Shown here in pieces: positions 31,668 through 38,873 of a stretch of 43,349 bases of DNA. The DNA is from Corynebacterium phoceense (GTDB lineage Bacteria; Actinomycetota; Actinomycetes; Mycobacteriales; Mycobacteriaceae), in the NCBI RefSeq assembly GCF_900092335.1, contig NZ_LT596207.1:642555-685903 (forward strand). The letters run 5' to 3'. The notes below the pieces were generated by a model. It saw nothing but the letters and a program-made list of their open reading frames with translations. It made no database searches and was not told the DNA's origin. Each line of letters starts with the position of its first letter. The first letter of the stretch is position 1. The translations under genes were made by a program, and so were the position numbers.

Positions 31668-32264
31668 ATGTCCGCTCCCGCTTTCTCCTATCGTCTCCAG
31701 CCCCCGCGCATGGGGGCAGGGCTCACTGCGGTGCTGCTGAGCGCCGCGGTCCTGCTCTTTGCGCCCACGGTCTATTGGCTCACGCTTCCAGACCAACTCC
31801 GCCCGGCGGAGCCACTGGTCATTGGAGACGTCGCCGTGCCCATGGAGTGCACGCCCACGGCCGGATTGCTGCCTTCTGAGGGCTGGTATTGCGGGGATAC
31901 GACCGTCACGGTCACGGAGACTCCCGGCGTCGCGGACGCAGAGCTCGCCGCCCGGCGCGCCCTGCGCAATATCGCGTTCGGCACGGACCCTGCTGGCCCC
32001 GTCGCAGTCTCCGGCTCGACCCTCGTGCTTGCCGATGCCCCCACCGGCGCCGCAGCCCTCATCCTCCCCGCCCCAAACGAGGCCCCAGAAGAGAACACGG
32101 CCTTCGTCGTCACCTTTGAGGGCGCGGACGCGGCCTCTGTCCTGGCTCCCACGTGGCAGGCGGCGACCGGCGAGGCGTTGCCGGCGACGATCACGGACGA
32201 GCTCGCGCACATCGACTCCCACGACGGCTTTGAGCCGGCGCTTCCGCAGGCGGTGAACGTATGA
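31668..32264 (+). CDS. Membrane-anchored hypothetical protein, 198 aa
   Basis: After a short cytoplasmic N-terminus (MSAPAFSYRLQPPR) there is one span GLTAVLLSAAVLLFAPTVYWL (residues about 18-38); the rest is outside the membrane, with two Cys (MECTPTAG and WYCGDT) that could form a disulfide. The C-terminal part is acidic. No known family is recognised. The stop overlaps the PrsW-like gene start (ATGA), so the two proteins are translationally coupled and may work together. Confidence 0.7.
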   Translation: MSAPAFSYRLQPPRMGAGLTAVLLSAAVLLFAPTVYWLTLPDQLRPAEPLVIGDVAVPMECTPTAGLLPSEGWYCGDTTVTVTETPGVADAELAARRALRNIAFGTDPAGPVAVSGSTLVLADAPTGAAALILPAPNEAPEENTAFVVTFEGADAASVLAPTWQAATGEALPATITDELAHIDSHDGFEPALPQAVNV

Positions 32265-33106
32265 GTCGCGCCGCCCGCGGGGTCCTCTGGGCTGGTCTGG
32301 GCCTGGGCATTGTGGTCTTGGCCCTCTTCGTGTTTCCTATTTTCTTTGTGCTGCCGGGGCTCGCGCTGGCGGGCTCGGCCCTCGCCGCCCTCTACACCGC
32401 GATAGTCCTGTGGCTGCTCCACCTCACCCGGCCGGCGTGGCCGGGCGGGCGCGCGTGGGTCGTCGCCGCGCTGCTCTGGGGCTCGGGAACGTCCTTCGGC
32501 GTCGTCTCCGCTGCAGGGCTGGGGTGGTTCGACATCATCGACCACTGGCGCTGGGATCCCCTCATCGCCTCCTTCGGCGGCGCCTACCCGGAAGAACCGG
32601 CGAAGGCCCTGGGCGTGTTCCTTCTGCTCCTGTCCTTCCGTGAGCTGCGCCGCCCGTGGCATGGGTTCCTTGCCGGCGCCGTCGTGGGCCTGGGCTTCGA
32701 GACCACCGAGAATCTCCTGTACTCGTTTATGGGAGCGCTCATGGATCCGGTCTCGGACTGGGGCGGCTTCTGGGCCATGTGGGGCCTGCGCGTTATCGCT
32801 GGGCCCTGCCTCCACGTCGTCTTCACGGCCATCGCCGGCTGGGGTGTGGGCTGGGCGCTCTACGCCGCCGAGTGGTCGCGCCTGCGCCGCGTGGGCGTTG
32901 CCGCGGGTTTCCTCGCCTTCGCCTTCGCGGGCCACTTCCTGTGGAACATCACGCTCGACACGGACGCGTGGTGGGTCTACGCCCCCATGGTGTGTTCCGC
33001 ACTTCTTACTTATCCCACAGTTTTCCTGCTCGTGCACCGCGCGCGGCGTCTCGCAGCGGCGGATCCGGGCTACGTGGCCGTGAAGGAGTTGCGGACCCGC
33101 GTCTAA
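32261..33106 (+). CDS. PrsW-family intramembrane metalloprotease
   Basis: The 281-aa protein has about eight hydrophobic segments and the PrsW landmarks: YPEEPAKALGVF (Glu pair near residue 110), GLGFETTENLLYSF, HVVFTAIAGWGVGW and GHFLWNIT. These Glu and His residues are the proposed metal site. In Bacillus PrsW cleaves an anti-sigma factor; the substrate here is unknown, though the coupled 198-aa membrane protein encoded just upstream is a natural candidate partner. The stop codon TAA is also the first three bases of the next gene's -10 box. Confidence 0.83.
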   Translation: MSRAARGVLWAGLGLGIVVLALFVFPIFFVLPGLALAGSALAALYTAIVLWLLHLTRPAWPGGRAWVVAALLWGSGTSFGVVSAAGLGWFDIIDHWRWDPLIASFGGAYPEEPAKALGVFLLLLSFRELRRPWHGFLAGAVVGLGFETTENLLYSFMGALMDPVSDWGGFWAMWGLRVIAGPCLHVVFTAIAGWGVGWALYAAEWSRLRRVGVAAGFLAFAFAGHFLWNITLDTDAWWVYAPMVCSALLTYPTVFLLVHRARRLAAADPGYVAVKELRTRV

Positions 33107-33116
33107 GCTGGAACGC
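33104..33116 (+). promoter_or_regulatory. Leaderless-type -10 box overlapping a stop codon
   Basis: TAAGCT (33104-33109) begins with the TAA stop of the PrsW-like gene and lies 7 nt before ATG 33117. Confidence 0.5.
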
Positions 33117-33833
33117 ATGCACCACACGCGCCACGCCATCTTCCAAACCAGCCTCATCACCTCTCTCGCCCAGGGCGTCTACGAGGACGAGATGATGTTG
33201 TCCGAGCTCCTCGGTCACGGCTCCTTTGGCATTGGCACCTTCAACGGCCTCGACGGCGAGATGGTCATCCTCGATGGGCGCTGCTACCGCCTGCGCTCCG
33301 ATGGCTCCGTCACCGAACCCCCGCTCGACGAGCGCACGCCCTATGCCGTGGTCACCAACTTCGTGCCCTCTATCCGCGAGGAACTCACCGGCCCGCTCAC
33401 GCGTGAGGAATTCTCCAAGGTCGTAGACGGATTCATTCCCAGCTCCAACTACATGTACGCCCTGCGCGTTACCGGCCGTTTTAGCTGGGCCAGCGCGCGC
33501 ACCGTGGAACGCCAGGAGCAGCCCTACCGCCCCATGGTCGAGGCCACGGACGGCGAGGAGGTCGTGCGGCTCGACAATTTCACGGGCACCATCGCCGGGT
33601 TCCGCACGCCGCTCTACGAGGCCGCCATCTCCGTGGCCGGCTGCCACGCCCACGTCATCAACGACGAGCGCACCTGGGGCGGCCACCTCGTGGACTTCGT
33701 CCTCGAGAAAGGCACCGTCGAGCTGTGCCTGTGCACGGATCTGCAGCTGCGCCTGCCGCTCACGGACGAATTCAGCGCCGCCGATCTGGGCCGCGACATG
33801 TCCGAAGAAATCAAGCAGGTCGAGCACCACTAA
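33117..33833 (+). CDS. budA: Alpha-acetolactate decarboxylase
   Basis: The 238-aa enzyme converts acetolactate to acetoin, diverting excess pyruvate or controlling branched-chain precursors. Seen: FQTSLITSLAQGVYEDEMMLSELLGHGSFGIGTF at the N-terminus, LDGEMVILDG, and the metal site around GCHAHVINDERTWGGHL with DFVLEKGTVELC near the C-terminus. Length fits the family. Neither acetolactate synthase nor a butanediol dehydrogenase gene is nearby. ATG 33117 follows a -10 box by 7 nt, so the gene can be transcribed apart from the PrsW gene. Confidence 0.92.
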   Translation: MHHTRHAIFQTSLITSLAQGVYEDEMMLSELLGHGSFGIGTFNGLDGEMVILDGRCYRLRSDGSVTEPPLDERTPYAVVTNFVPSIREELTGPLTREEFSKVVDGFIPSSNYMYALRVTGRFSWASARTVERQEQPYRPMVEATDGEEVVRLDNFTGTIAGFRTPLYEAAISVAGCHAHVINDERTWGGHLVDFVLEKGTVELCLCTDLQLRLPLTDEFSAADLGRDMSEEIKQVEHH

Positions 33834-33862
33834 GCTCCGCGAGGCGCCGTGGGAAGTCTGGT

Positions 33863-33875
33863 TACACTGGGCGTC
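33863..33875 (+). promoter_or_regulatory. Leaderless-type -10 box before ATG 33876
   Basis: TACACT (33863-33868) is followed by 7 nt and then ATG 33876. Confidence 0.5.
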
Positions 33876-34748
33876 ATGACTGAAATCCCGGCCGTAGCAT
33901 CACTCAACACAGACTCGCCGCGTCTCGTCGCCGGCGGCATCACGAAGGACACGCAGCTGTGCCTGTCGCTGTCCGGCCGCCCTGGCAACACGGGCACGCG
34001 CTTCCACAATTACTTGTACGACGCGCTCGAGCTCAACTACGTTTACAAAGCGTTCACGACGGACGACATCCAGCAGGCAATCGCCGGCGTGCGTGGCCTG
34101 CAGATCCGGGGTGCCGCGATTTCCATGCCGTGGAAGGAAGACGTCATCGCCCTCGTCGACGAGATGGATCCGTCCGCCGAGGTCATCGAGTCCGTCAACA
34201 CCATCGTCAACACGGACGGCCATCTGAAGGCCTACAACACGGACTACCTCGCCATCGTCTCCTTGCTGCGTTCCAACCAGCTCGACCCAGCGCTCGAGAC
34301 CGTCGTCCTCGGCTCCGGCGGTATGGCCAAGGCCACCGTCGCTGCCCTGCGCGACGAGGGCTTCACCCACGTCACCGTCGTCGCCCGTAACACCACCACG
34401 GGCCCTGCGCTCGCGGACAAGTACGGCTTCGGGTACGCGCCCCAGCTTGGTTCGCTCACACCACAGCTCATCATCAACTGCACGCCCATCGGCATGGAGG
34501 GCGGTCCGGAAGCGGCCGACCTGCCCGTGCCCGACGCCGCAGTCCAAGCGGCCGAGGTCGTCTTCGACGTCGTACCCCGCCCCACCATCACGCCGCTGCT
34601 CGCCCGCGCGCAGGAACTCGAGAAAATCATCATCACCGGCGCCGAGGTCATGAGCCTGCAGGCCCTCGAGCAGTTTGTGCTCTACACTGGCATTCGCCCC
34701 GAGCCCGAACTCGTCGCGCGCGCCACCGCGTTTAGCCGTGCCGTCTAA
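33876..34748 (+). CDS. Shikimate dehydrogenase-like protein with altered substrate motif
   Basis: The 290-aa protein has the AroE fold: SMPWKEDVIALVDE with the catalytic Lys, NTDYLAI with the conserved Asp, and coenzyme loop VLGSGGMAKATVAAL. The N-terminal substrate loop, usually containing S-x-S-P, reads SLSGRPGNTGTRFHN, so the two shikimate-carboxylate serines appear replaced. This marks the AroE-like subgroup common in actinobacteria whose substrate is unsettled; the housekeeping AroE is probably elsewhere. A small L7/L12-like gene follows after 15 bp and may be co-transcribed. Confidence 0.78.
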   Translation: MTEIPAVASLNTDSPRLVAGGITKDTQLCLSLSGRPGNTGTRFHNYLYDALELNYVYKAFTTDDIQQAIAGVRGLQIRGAAISMPWKEDVIALVDEMDPSAEVIESVNTIVNTDGHLKAYNTDYLAIVSLLRSNQLDPALETVVLGSGGMAKATVAALRDEGFTHVTVVARNTTTGPALADKYGFGYAPQLGSLTPQLIINCTPIGMEGGPEAADLPVPDAAVQAAEVVFDVVPRPTITPLLARAQELEKIIITGAEVMSLQALEQFVLYTGIRPEPELVARATAFSRAV

Positions 34749-34763
34749 GTCAAGGAGAACATC

Positions 34764-35015
34764 ATGCTCGCCTGGTTCAATAACGCAGCCGAAGTAAAGC
34801 GCTTGCGCGCCGAAGTGCAGCGCCAAGCCGCCGTCATCGAGGATCTCACGCAGCGTCTCGGCCTCACCGCAGAAGACGTCAACGCCTACGGCGTGAGCGA
34901 CGCCGAGCGTACGCTCGTCGCGCAGGGCGAACCCATCAAGGCCATCAAGGCCTACCGCGAACGCACCGGCGCAGACCTGCTTACCGGCAAGCGCGCCATC
35001 GACTCCGTGAGCTAG
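34764..35015 (+). CDS. Small protein with L7/L12-like C-terminal motif
   Basis: The 83-aa protein has a coiled-coil N-terminus (AAEVKRLRAEVQRQAAVIEDL) followed by EPIKAIKAYRERTGADLLTGKRAID, which resembles the helix-loop of the ribosomal L7/L12 C-terminal domain. Such mini L7/L12-like proteins are widespread in actinobacteria and not part of the ribosomal stalk operon; role unknown. AAGGAG lies 8 nt before the ATG. The last 4 bases overlap the convergent gene. Confidence 0.75.
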   Translation: MLAWFNNAAEVKRLRAEVQRQAAVIEDLTQRLGLTAEDVNAYGVSDAERTLVAQGEPIKAIKAYRERTGADLLTGKRAIDSVS

Positions 35016-35899
35016 CAGGCCTGCGACGACCCAGAGGACCCAGCCTGGGCCAGCACCGCACAGGCCTGCGCCTGGGTCGCGGCGACCTGGTCCTCCGCGT
35101 TGCGGATGAACTGGCGCGCCTGGGCACGGAACTGCACGGGGATGCCCGGCAGGATGGAGGCCTCGAGCTGCGAGGGCTGGCGGGTGGCAGGGGCATCGGG
35201 AAGCGGTGCGGGAGCCGGAGCACCATCCGGCGTCACACGCACGGCGCGCAGGACGTCGAAAGTAAGGTCCGCGGCGGAGCCATAGGTATTCGCCGCGATC
35301 ACAAAACCGTTGCCCAGCGAGACGGTCGCATGGACGTCACGGGCGTCGGACCAGCCGAACTTCGTGCCGATAATCCCCGGAATCCGGGACGTGCCGTAGT
35401 CCTGCTTGTAGCCATCCGCAGCGACGGGCGCGGCGGTGCGCATGCCGGTGACGATGGGCTGCGCCACCGGGTCGCCGACCATAATCGAGGTAAAGCGCGC
35501 GAGATCCTCCGTAGAGGTCGTGGTGTTGCCCCAGTAGCCGCGGTAGTGGGTCTCGTTCAGGCCGAACTGGCGAATGACCTCCGGAATCGCCTGCGGGTAC
35601 TTGCGGTCCAGGTCGGACGCGGTGGCGTCCTCGCTGTAGCGGATCATGTTCTCCACGCGGGCCTTATCTTCCGGCGCTCCGTGGTGGAGCACCCAGTAGC
35701 CCAGATAGAGCTTGACCAGCGAGAGCGCCGGGCGCGACTCGTGCGAGTTCGCAGTGGAGACGACCACGCCATTGTTGTAGCGCAGCGTGACCTGCGTGCG
35801 GGCGGCAACGGCGGCGGGATCGAGGATGGTGGCGGCGACGGCCGGGGCGGAGCCCAGCACAAGGGAGGCGACGAGAACAGGAAGAGCCCGTTTGAGCAT
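35012..35899 (-). CDS. Exported serine hydrolase of the beta-lactamase/PBP-like fold
   Basis: The 295-aa product has a signal peptide (MLKRALPVLVASLVLGSAPAVAA). The mature part shows the three motifs of serine acyl-enzymes: SLVK (S-x-x-K) in RPALSLVKLYLGYW, a YSED motif in IRYSEDATASDLDR in the SDN position, and GTKFGWSD in the KTG position. A Pro/Ala-rich linker and a helical tail ending SGSSQAC follow. It probably acts in the cell wall; a true beta-lactamase is not indicated. ATG 35899 has TAAGGT 7 nt upstream. Confidence 0.75.
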   Translation of the reverse strand: MLKRALPVLVASLVLGSAPAVAATILDPAAVAARTQVTLRYNNGVVVSTANSHESRPALSLVKLYLGYWVLHHGAPEDKARVENMIRYSEDATASDLDRKYPQAIPEVIRQFGLNETHYRGYWGNTTTSTEDLARFTSIMVGDPVAQPIVTGMRTAAPVAADGYKQDYGTSRIPGIIGTKFGWSDARDVHATVSLGNGFVIAANTYGSAADLTFDVLRAVRVTPDGAPAPAPLPDAPATRQPSQLEASILPGIPVQFRAQARQFIRNAEDQVAATQAQACAVLAQAGSSGSSQAC

Positions 35900-35912
35900 G
35901 CCGAAAACCTTA
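35900..35912 (-). promoter_or_regulatory. Leaderless-type -10 box before the serine hydrolase gene
   Basis: TAAGGT (35912-35907, minus strand) is followed by 7 nt and then ATG 35899. It overlaps the end of the upstream gene. Confidence 0.5.
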
Positions 35913-36254
35913 GTCCTCTTTCCCGTGAAACAGCGCGCGCAGGTCCCGCGCGTCCAGCCCATGCGCCCGCATGTCCGCCTTTCCGGACGCTAGCCTTCCG
36001 ATGCCCTCGTCCTCCCAGCGCGGCCAGACCCGCTCCGGGTCGTGCGGAGAACCGTCCGCACGCAGCACGCGCCACCAGGGAAGATCCGCGCCGTGCACGC
36101 GCATGACCCAGCCGACGTAACGCGCACCGACGCCCGTGGCCTTGCCGATCTCCCCGTAGGTTGTAACGTTGCCCGGGGGAATGCTTTGCACAAGCGCCTG
36201 CACGCGCTCGACGTTGGCTTTCGCCTTCTCCGAGCGCGGCGGCACGCCTTCCAC
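35910..36254 (-). CDS. Alkyltransferase-like (ATL) DNA-binding protein
   Basis: The 114-aa protein matches the DNA-binding domain of O6-alkylguanine-DNA alkyltransferase: ALVQSIPPGNVTTYGEIGKATG and ARYVGWVMRVHG with the Arg finger region. The active-site PCHR is replaced by LPWWRVL, so it has no acceptor Cys. ATL proteins bind alkylated guanine and recruit nucleotide excision repair. GTG 36254 is chosen because AAGGGGG lies just upstream; a longer frame to 36347 runs into the preceding gene. Confidence 0.8.
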   Translation of the reverse strand: MEGVPPRSEKAKANVERVQALVQSIPPGNVTTYGEIGKATGVGARYVGWVMRVHGADLPWWRVLRADGSPHDPERVWPRWEDEGIGRLASGKADMRAHGLDARDLRALFHGKED

Positions 36255-36270
36255 CCAGGCCCCCTTCTGA

Positions 36271-36300
36271 GAGGTCCTTTTAGAGGTCTTTTTAGAGGTC
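36271..36300 (-). repeat. Three 12-bp-spaced copies of a GAGGTC unit at a gene end
   Basis: GAGGTC recurs at 36271, 36283 and 36295 within TTTTAGAGGTC-type units. The repeat covers the stop codon of the VOC gene and adds extra in-line stops. Confidence 0.7.
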
Positions 36301-37122
36301 AAGCAGATCGTCCGACTCGCGCGGGTCTTCCTCCGGCGCATCCTCAACCTCGGTGAGCGTTACGGTCGCACCCGTCGAGTCCGCGAGCAGCACCATGCGG
36401 CCAAACGGCGAATCCCACGGCTCGCGGATAATCTCGCCGCCAAGCTCCACGGCCTTCTTCGCGGCGGCCTCCACATCGCGCACGCCCAGATACGTCTGCC
36501 AGAAGCTCGGGACCTGCGGCGGGAACTGGCCCTGCGCGTTCCAGAAGCCCGCGAATGGCGCGCCGTCTTCCTCGGCGGTGGCGTAGACGATGCCGTCCAT
36601 CTCCGGGCCGGTCTGCGTGCGAATCTCCCAGTCGAAGAGCTCGCCGTAGAAGTCCAACGCCTGCTGGAAGTTCGCCGTGGCCGTGAGCTCATGCCACACC
36701 GGGGTACCCGGCTCGCCGCCCGCGACGAACTGGTCCGCACCGCCCGGCTGGATGAGCCCAAACATGCCGCCAGCTGTGTCGACGGCGAGCGCCATATGAC
36801 CCAGCTCTACCGGCTGCGCCGGAACGAGCACGCGCCCGCCCAGCTTTTCCACCTTCGCCAAATCCTCATCGATATTCCGCGACAAGAAGTACGTCACCCA
36901 CGTATCCGGCATGCTGCCTTCCTCGGGCTGCGGAATCATGCCGGCGATGGGCAGGCCCTGAATGCGGGCCATTCGATATCCGCGTGCGTCGAGGTTTCCC
37001 GAGCCTGCGAGGGAAACCTCCCACCCCAAGACTTCTTCGTAGAAACGCGCCGACTTGCGCGTATCCGCCGTGGTGAGGTCAATCCAGTAGGGCATGCCCA
37101 CTTCAGCTTCGAATGCGGGCAT
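36292..37122 (-). CDS. Two-domain VOC (glyoxalase-fold) protein
   Basis: The 276-aa cytoplasmic protein has two vicinal-oxygen-chelate domains: residues about 1-130 (GMPYWIDLTTADTRKSARFYEEVLGWE) and 140-265 (VWHELTATANFQQALDFYGELFDWE, WQTYLGVRDVEAAAKKAVELGG). It resembles the mycobacterial CFP30B/27-kDa antigen type proteins of unknown substrate. ATG 37122 overlaps the stop of the S4-domain gene as TAATG, so the pair is coupled. The C-terminus is acidic and ends in the repeat region. Confidence 0.82.
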   Translation of the reverse strand: MPAFEAEVGMPYWIDLTTADTRKSARFYEEVLGWEVSLAGSGNLDARGYRMARIQGLPIAGMIPQPEEGSMPDTWVTYFLSRNIDEDLAKVEKLGGRVLVPAQPVELGHMALAVDTAGGMFGLIQPGGADQFVAGGEPGTPVWHELTATANFQQALDFYGELFDWEIRTQTGPEMDGIVYATAEEDGAPFAGFWNAQGQFPPQVPSFWQTYLGVRDVEAAAKKAVELGGEIIREPWDSPFGRMVLLADSTGATVTLTEVEDAPEEDPRESDDLLDL

Positions 37123-37409
37123 TACATGTTCCTCCACTTTTCGGGATCAAAATCGTCATCGGCCGTGGCCTCGTCGAAGTAGTCATCGTCCTCGTCGTCC
37201 TGCGCGATGACGCGCGCGCACGCGTCGCCGATGCACACCTCGTCGCCCACGTGCACCGCATGGCCACGTGCGGTCTGCGGCTCGCCGTTGACGGTCACCG
37301 CACCTTCGGCGATGAGTTCTTTGGCCTCGCCGCCCGTGGCCACGAGGCTGGCCAGCTTAATGAACTGGCCGAGTTTGATGGACTCGCCTTTGATTGAGAC
37401 TTCTAGCAT
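37122..37409 (-). CDS. S4-domain RNA-binding protein, YbcJ-like
   Basis: The 95-aa protein shows the S4 fold: IKLGQFIKLASLVATGGEAKELIAEGAVTVNGE and ARGHAVHVGDEVCIG, followed by a strongly acidic tail (AQDDEDDDYFDEATADDDFDPEK). The basic residues are in the S4 core; the acidic tail is unusual and might autoinhibit binding. It is first in a two-gene unit with the VOC protein. ATG 37409 has TAGACT 7 nt upstream, pointing to a leaderless mRNA. Confidence 0.85.
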   Translation of the reverse strand: MLEVSIKGESIKLGQFIKLASLVATGGEAKELIAEGAVTVNGEPQTARGHAVHVGDEVCIGDACARVIAQDDEDDDYFDEATADDDFDPEKWRNM

Positions 37410-37422
37410 GCGTGCCAGTCTA
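37410..37422 (-). promoter_or_regulatory. Leaderless-type -10 box before the S4 gene
   Basis: TAGACT (37422-37417, minus strand) is followed by 7 nt and then ATG 37409. Confidence 0.5.
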
Positions 37423-37446
37423 GCGGCCCGCGCCGCACACCCCCGC

Positions 37447-37498
37447 GGCTGCCAAAAATCTTCTTCTCACGCCTGCCACGACAGGGTTTTCGGCAACC
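37447..37498 (-). terminator. Long imperfect stem after ybjQ-like gene
   Basis: The 14-nt arms 37447-37460 and 37485-37498 pair on the minus-strand RNA with two wobbles and one mismatch, around an inner CCTG/CAGG hairpin. It lies between the end of the ybjQ-like gene and the S4 promoter; terminator role is inferred. Confidence 0.45.
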
Positions 37499-37531
37499 AG
37501 CGTGCCTCAACCCGCTGTGGGCGGCGCATGC

Positions 37532-37861
37532 TTAGTTCAGCGGGCGCAGCTTCACGGCCGTGCCGGTGGCCGTGACCATAAGCATGTCGTTGTTGGCGCC
37601 CATGGGCGAGTAGTCGAAAGCGATGCCCACGACGGCATCGGCACCGAGCTCCGCGCCGCGGTTCCACAGCTCGTTGAGCGCGGACTCACGGGCCTTGACA
37701 GCCTCGTCCTCGTAACCCGCGGAGCGTCCGCCGGTAAAGGAGCGCAGGGACGCGCCCAGGTCCTTGAGGAAATTGATGCCGGTGACGGTCTCGCCCGCAA
37801 TCACCCGAATGTATGAAGTGATTTCGTGGCCTTCAACGTTATTCGTGGTCGTAAAAATCAT
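37532..37861 (-). CDS. ybjQ: YbjQ/UPF0145 family protein
   Basis: The 109-aa protein matches the YbjQ family (sometimes called heavy-metal-binding domain): TTTNNVEGHEITSYIRVIAGETVTGINF, a central helix EAVKARESALNELWNRGAELGADAVVGI, and MLMVTATGTAVKL. It forms pentamers in known structures, but its function is unknown. ATG 37861 overlaps the stop of the LysE-like remnant (ATGA), yet a TAGTCT box 6 nt upstream also allows separate transcription. Confidence 0.85.
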   Translation of the reverse strand: MIFTTTNNVEGHEITSYIRVIAGETVTGINFLKDLGASLRSFTGGRSAGYEDEAVKARESALNELWNRGAELGADAVVGIAFDYSPMGANNDMLMVTATGTAVKLRPLN

Positions 37862-38073
37862 GCCCTCAGACTACCGAATCCCTCCCCCACCATGACGGCT
37901 CCGAGCACGACAAAGATCACACCCGCCACGACGTCGATGTGGGCGCTCCACCGCGCGATCCACCGCATCATGGACCGCGGGGCGACGCGCATGACCTGCA
38001 CGATGTCGGGCCCGGGCACGACGAGGACGGCCACCCACACTCCCAAGCGGGCGGCCAGCGTAGACAGCGGCAC
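37858..38073 (-). pseudogene. LysE/RhtB exporter remnant with large internal deletion
   Basis: The 71-codon frame begins with an exporter-like N-terminus (ARLGVWVAVLVVPGPDIVQVMRVAPRS, carrying the PGPD motif of LysE proteins) and passes straight into a typical C-terminus (HIDVVAGVIFVVLGAVMVGEG). About 130 residues and four spans of the normal protein of roughly 200 residues are missing, yet the frame is intact. The GTG start overlaps the SDR stop (TAGTG) and the end overlaps ybjQ, so coupling may have kept the frame. Transport is unlikely. Confidence 0.55.
37862..37873 (-). promoter_or_regulatory. Leaderless-type -10 box before the ybjQ-like gene
   Basis: TAGTCT (37873-37868, minus strand) is followed by 6 nt and then ATG 37861, inside the end of the LysE remnant. 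Confidence 0.45.
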
Positions 38074-38795
38074 TAGCTCTGCGTGCGCGGCTTGAGCGTC
38101 ATGACGTCGATGTTGAAGTGCGCGGGCAGCGAGGCCACCCAGCGCACAGCCTCCGCGATGTCCTCAGCGGTGAGGTTGACCTCGCCGTCGTAGACCGCGG
38201 CGGCTTTGCCCGCGTCACCGCGGAAGCGGTTGAGCGAGAACTCCTCCGTGGCCACGCGGCCCGGATCCAGCTCTGTGACGCGGACGTTGTGGTTCTCGAT
38301 GCGCAGCGCGCGCGAAATGACGCGCACGCCGTGCTTCGCGTTGTTGTACGCGGAGCCGCCCTCGTAGACATTCCAGCCCGCAACGGAGCCCATGTTGATA
38401 ATGAGACCGGAGTTCTCCGGGGCCGCCTCGAGCTTGGACAGCAGCGCCTGCGTCACGCGCACGGTGCCCAGGACATTCGTGTCGAACATCCACTGCCAGT
38501 CCTCAATCTTCGTCTCCGCGAGCGGCTCAAGCCCCTTCGCACCGCCGGCGTTATTGACCAGCAGATCGACACGCGGGAGCACCTCGGCCAGCGCGTCCAC
38601 GGACTTCTGATCCGTCACGTCGAGCTGCACCGCCGTGCCACCGATGTCCTCGGCGAGCTTCTCTAGGCGATCCATGCGACGCGCCGCGACGACCACGTGC
38701 CAGCCATCGCTGGCCAGCGCGCGAGCCGAAGCTTCACCGATACCGGAGGACGCCCCCGTGACGACCGCTACCTTCTTATCTACCGGGATTGCCAT
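38073..38795 (-). CDS. Short-chain dehydrogenase/reductase, YdfG-like
   Basis: The 240-aa NAD(P)-dependent oxidoreductase has the coenzyme loop VVTGASSGIGEASARAL, VVAARRMDRL (Arg pair favouring NADP), NNAGGAKG, the catalytic Ser in INMGSVAGW and Y-x-x-x-K in YNNAKHGVRVISRAL. ELDPGRVATEEFS matches the YdfG/serine dehydrogenase subgroup, which oxidises serine, threonine or 3-hydroxy acids. GAAAGGA lies about 9 nt before ATG 38795. It leads the SDR-LysE remnant-ybjQ string. Confidence 0.88.
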   Translation of the reverse strand: MAIPVDKKVAVVTGASSGIGEASARALASDGWHVVVAARRMDRLEKLAEDIGGTAVQLDVTDQKSVDALAEVLPRVDLLVNNAGGAKGLEPLAETKIEDWQWMFDTNVLGTVRVTQALLSKLEAAPENSGLIINMGSVAGWNVYEGGSAYNNAKHGVRVISRALRIENHNVRVTELDPGRVATEEFSLNRFRGDAGKAAAVYDGEVNLTAEDIAEAVRWVASLPAHFNIDVMTLKPRTQS

Positions 38796-38873
38796 GGTTC
38801 AGGGTCCTTTCGCTGCGTGTACATGAGATCTTTTCCCACATGGTACGCGGTTATCCGTAGCCAGACCGATGAA

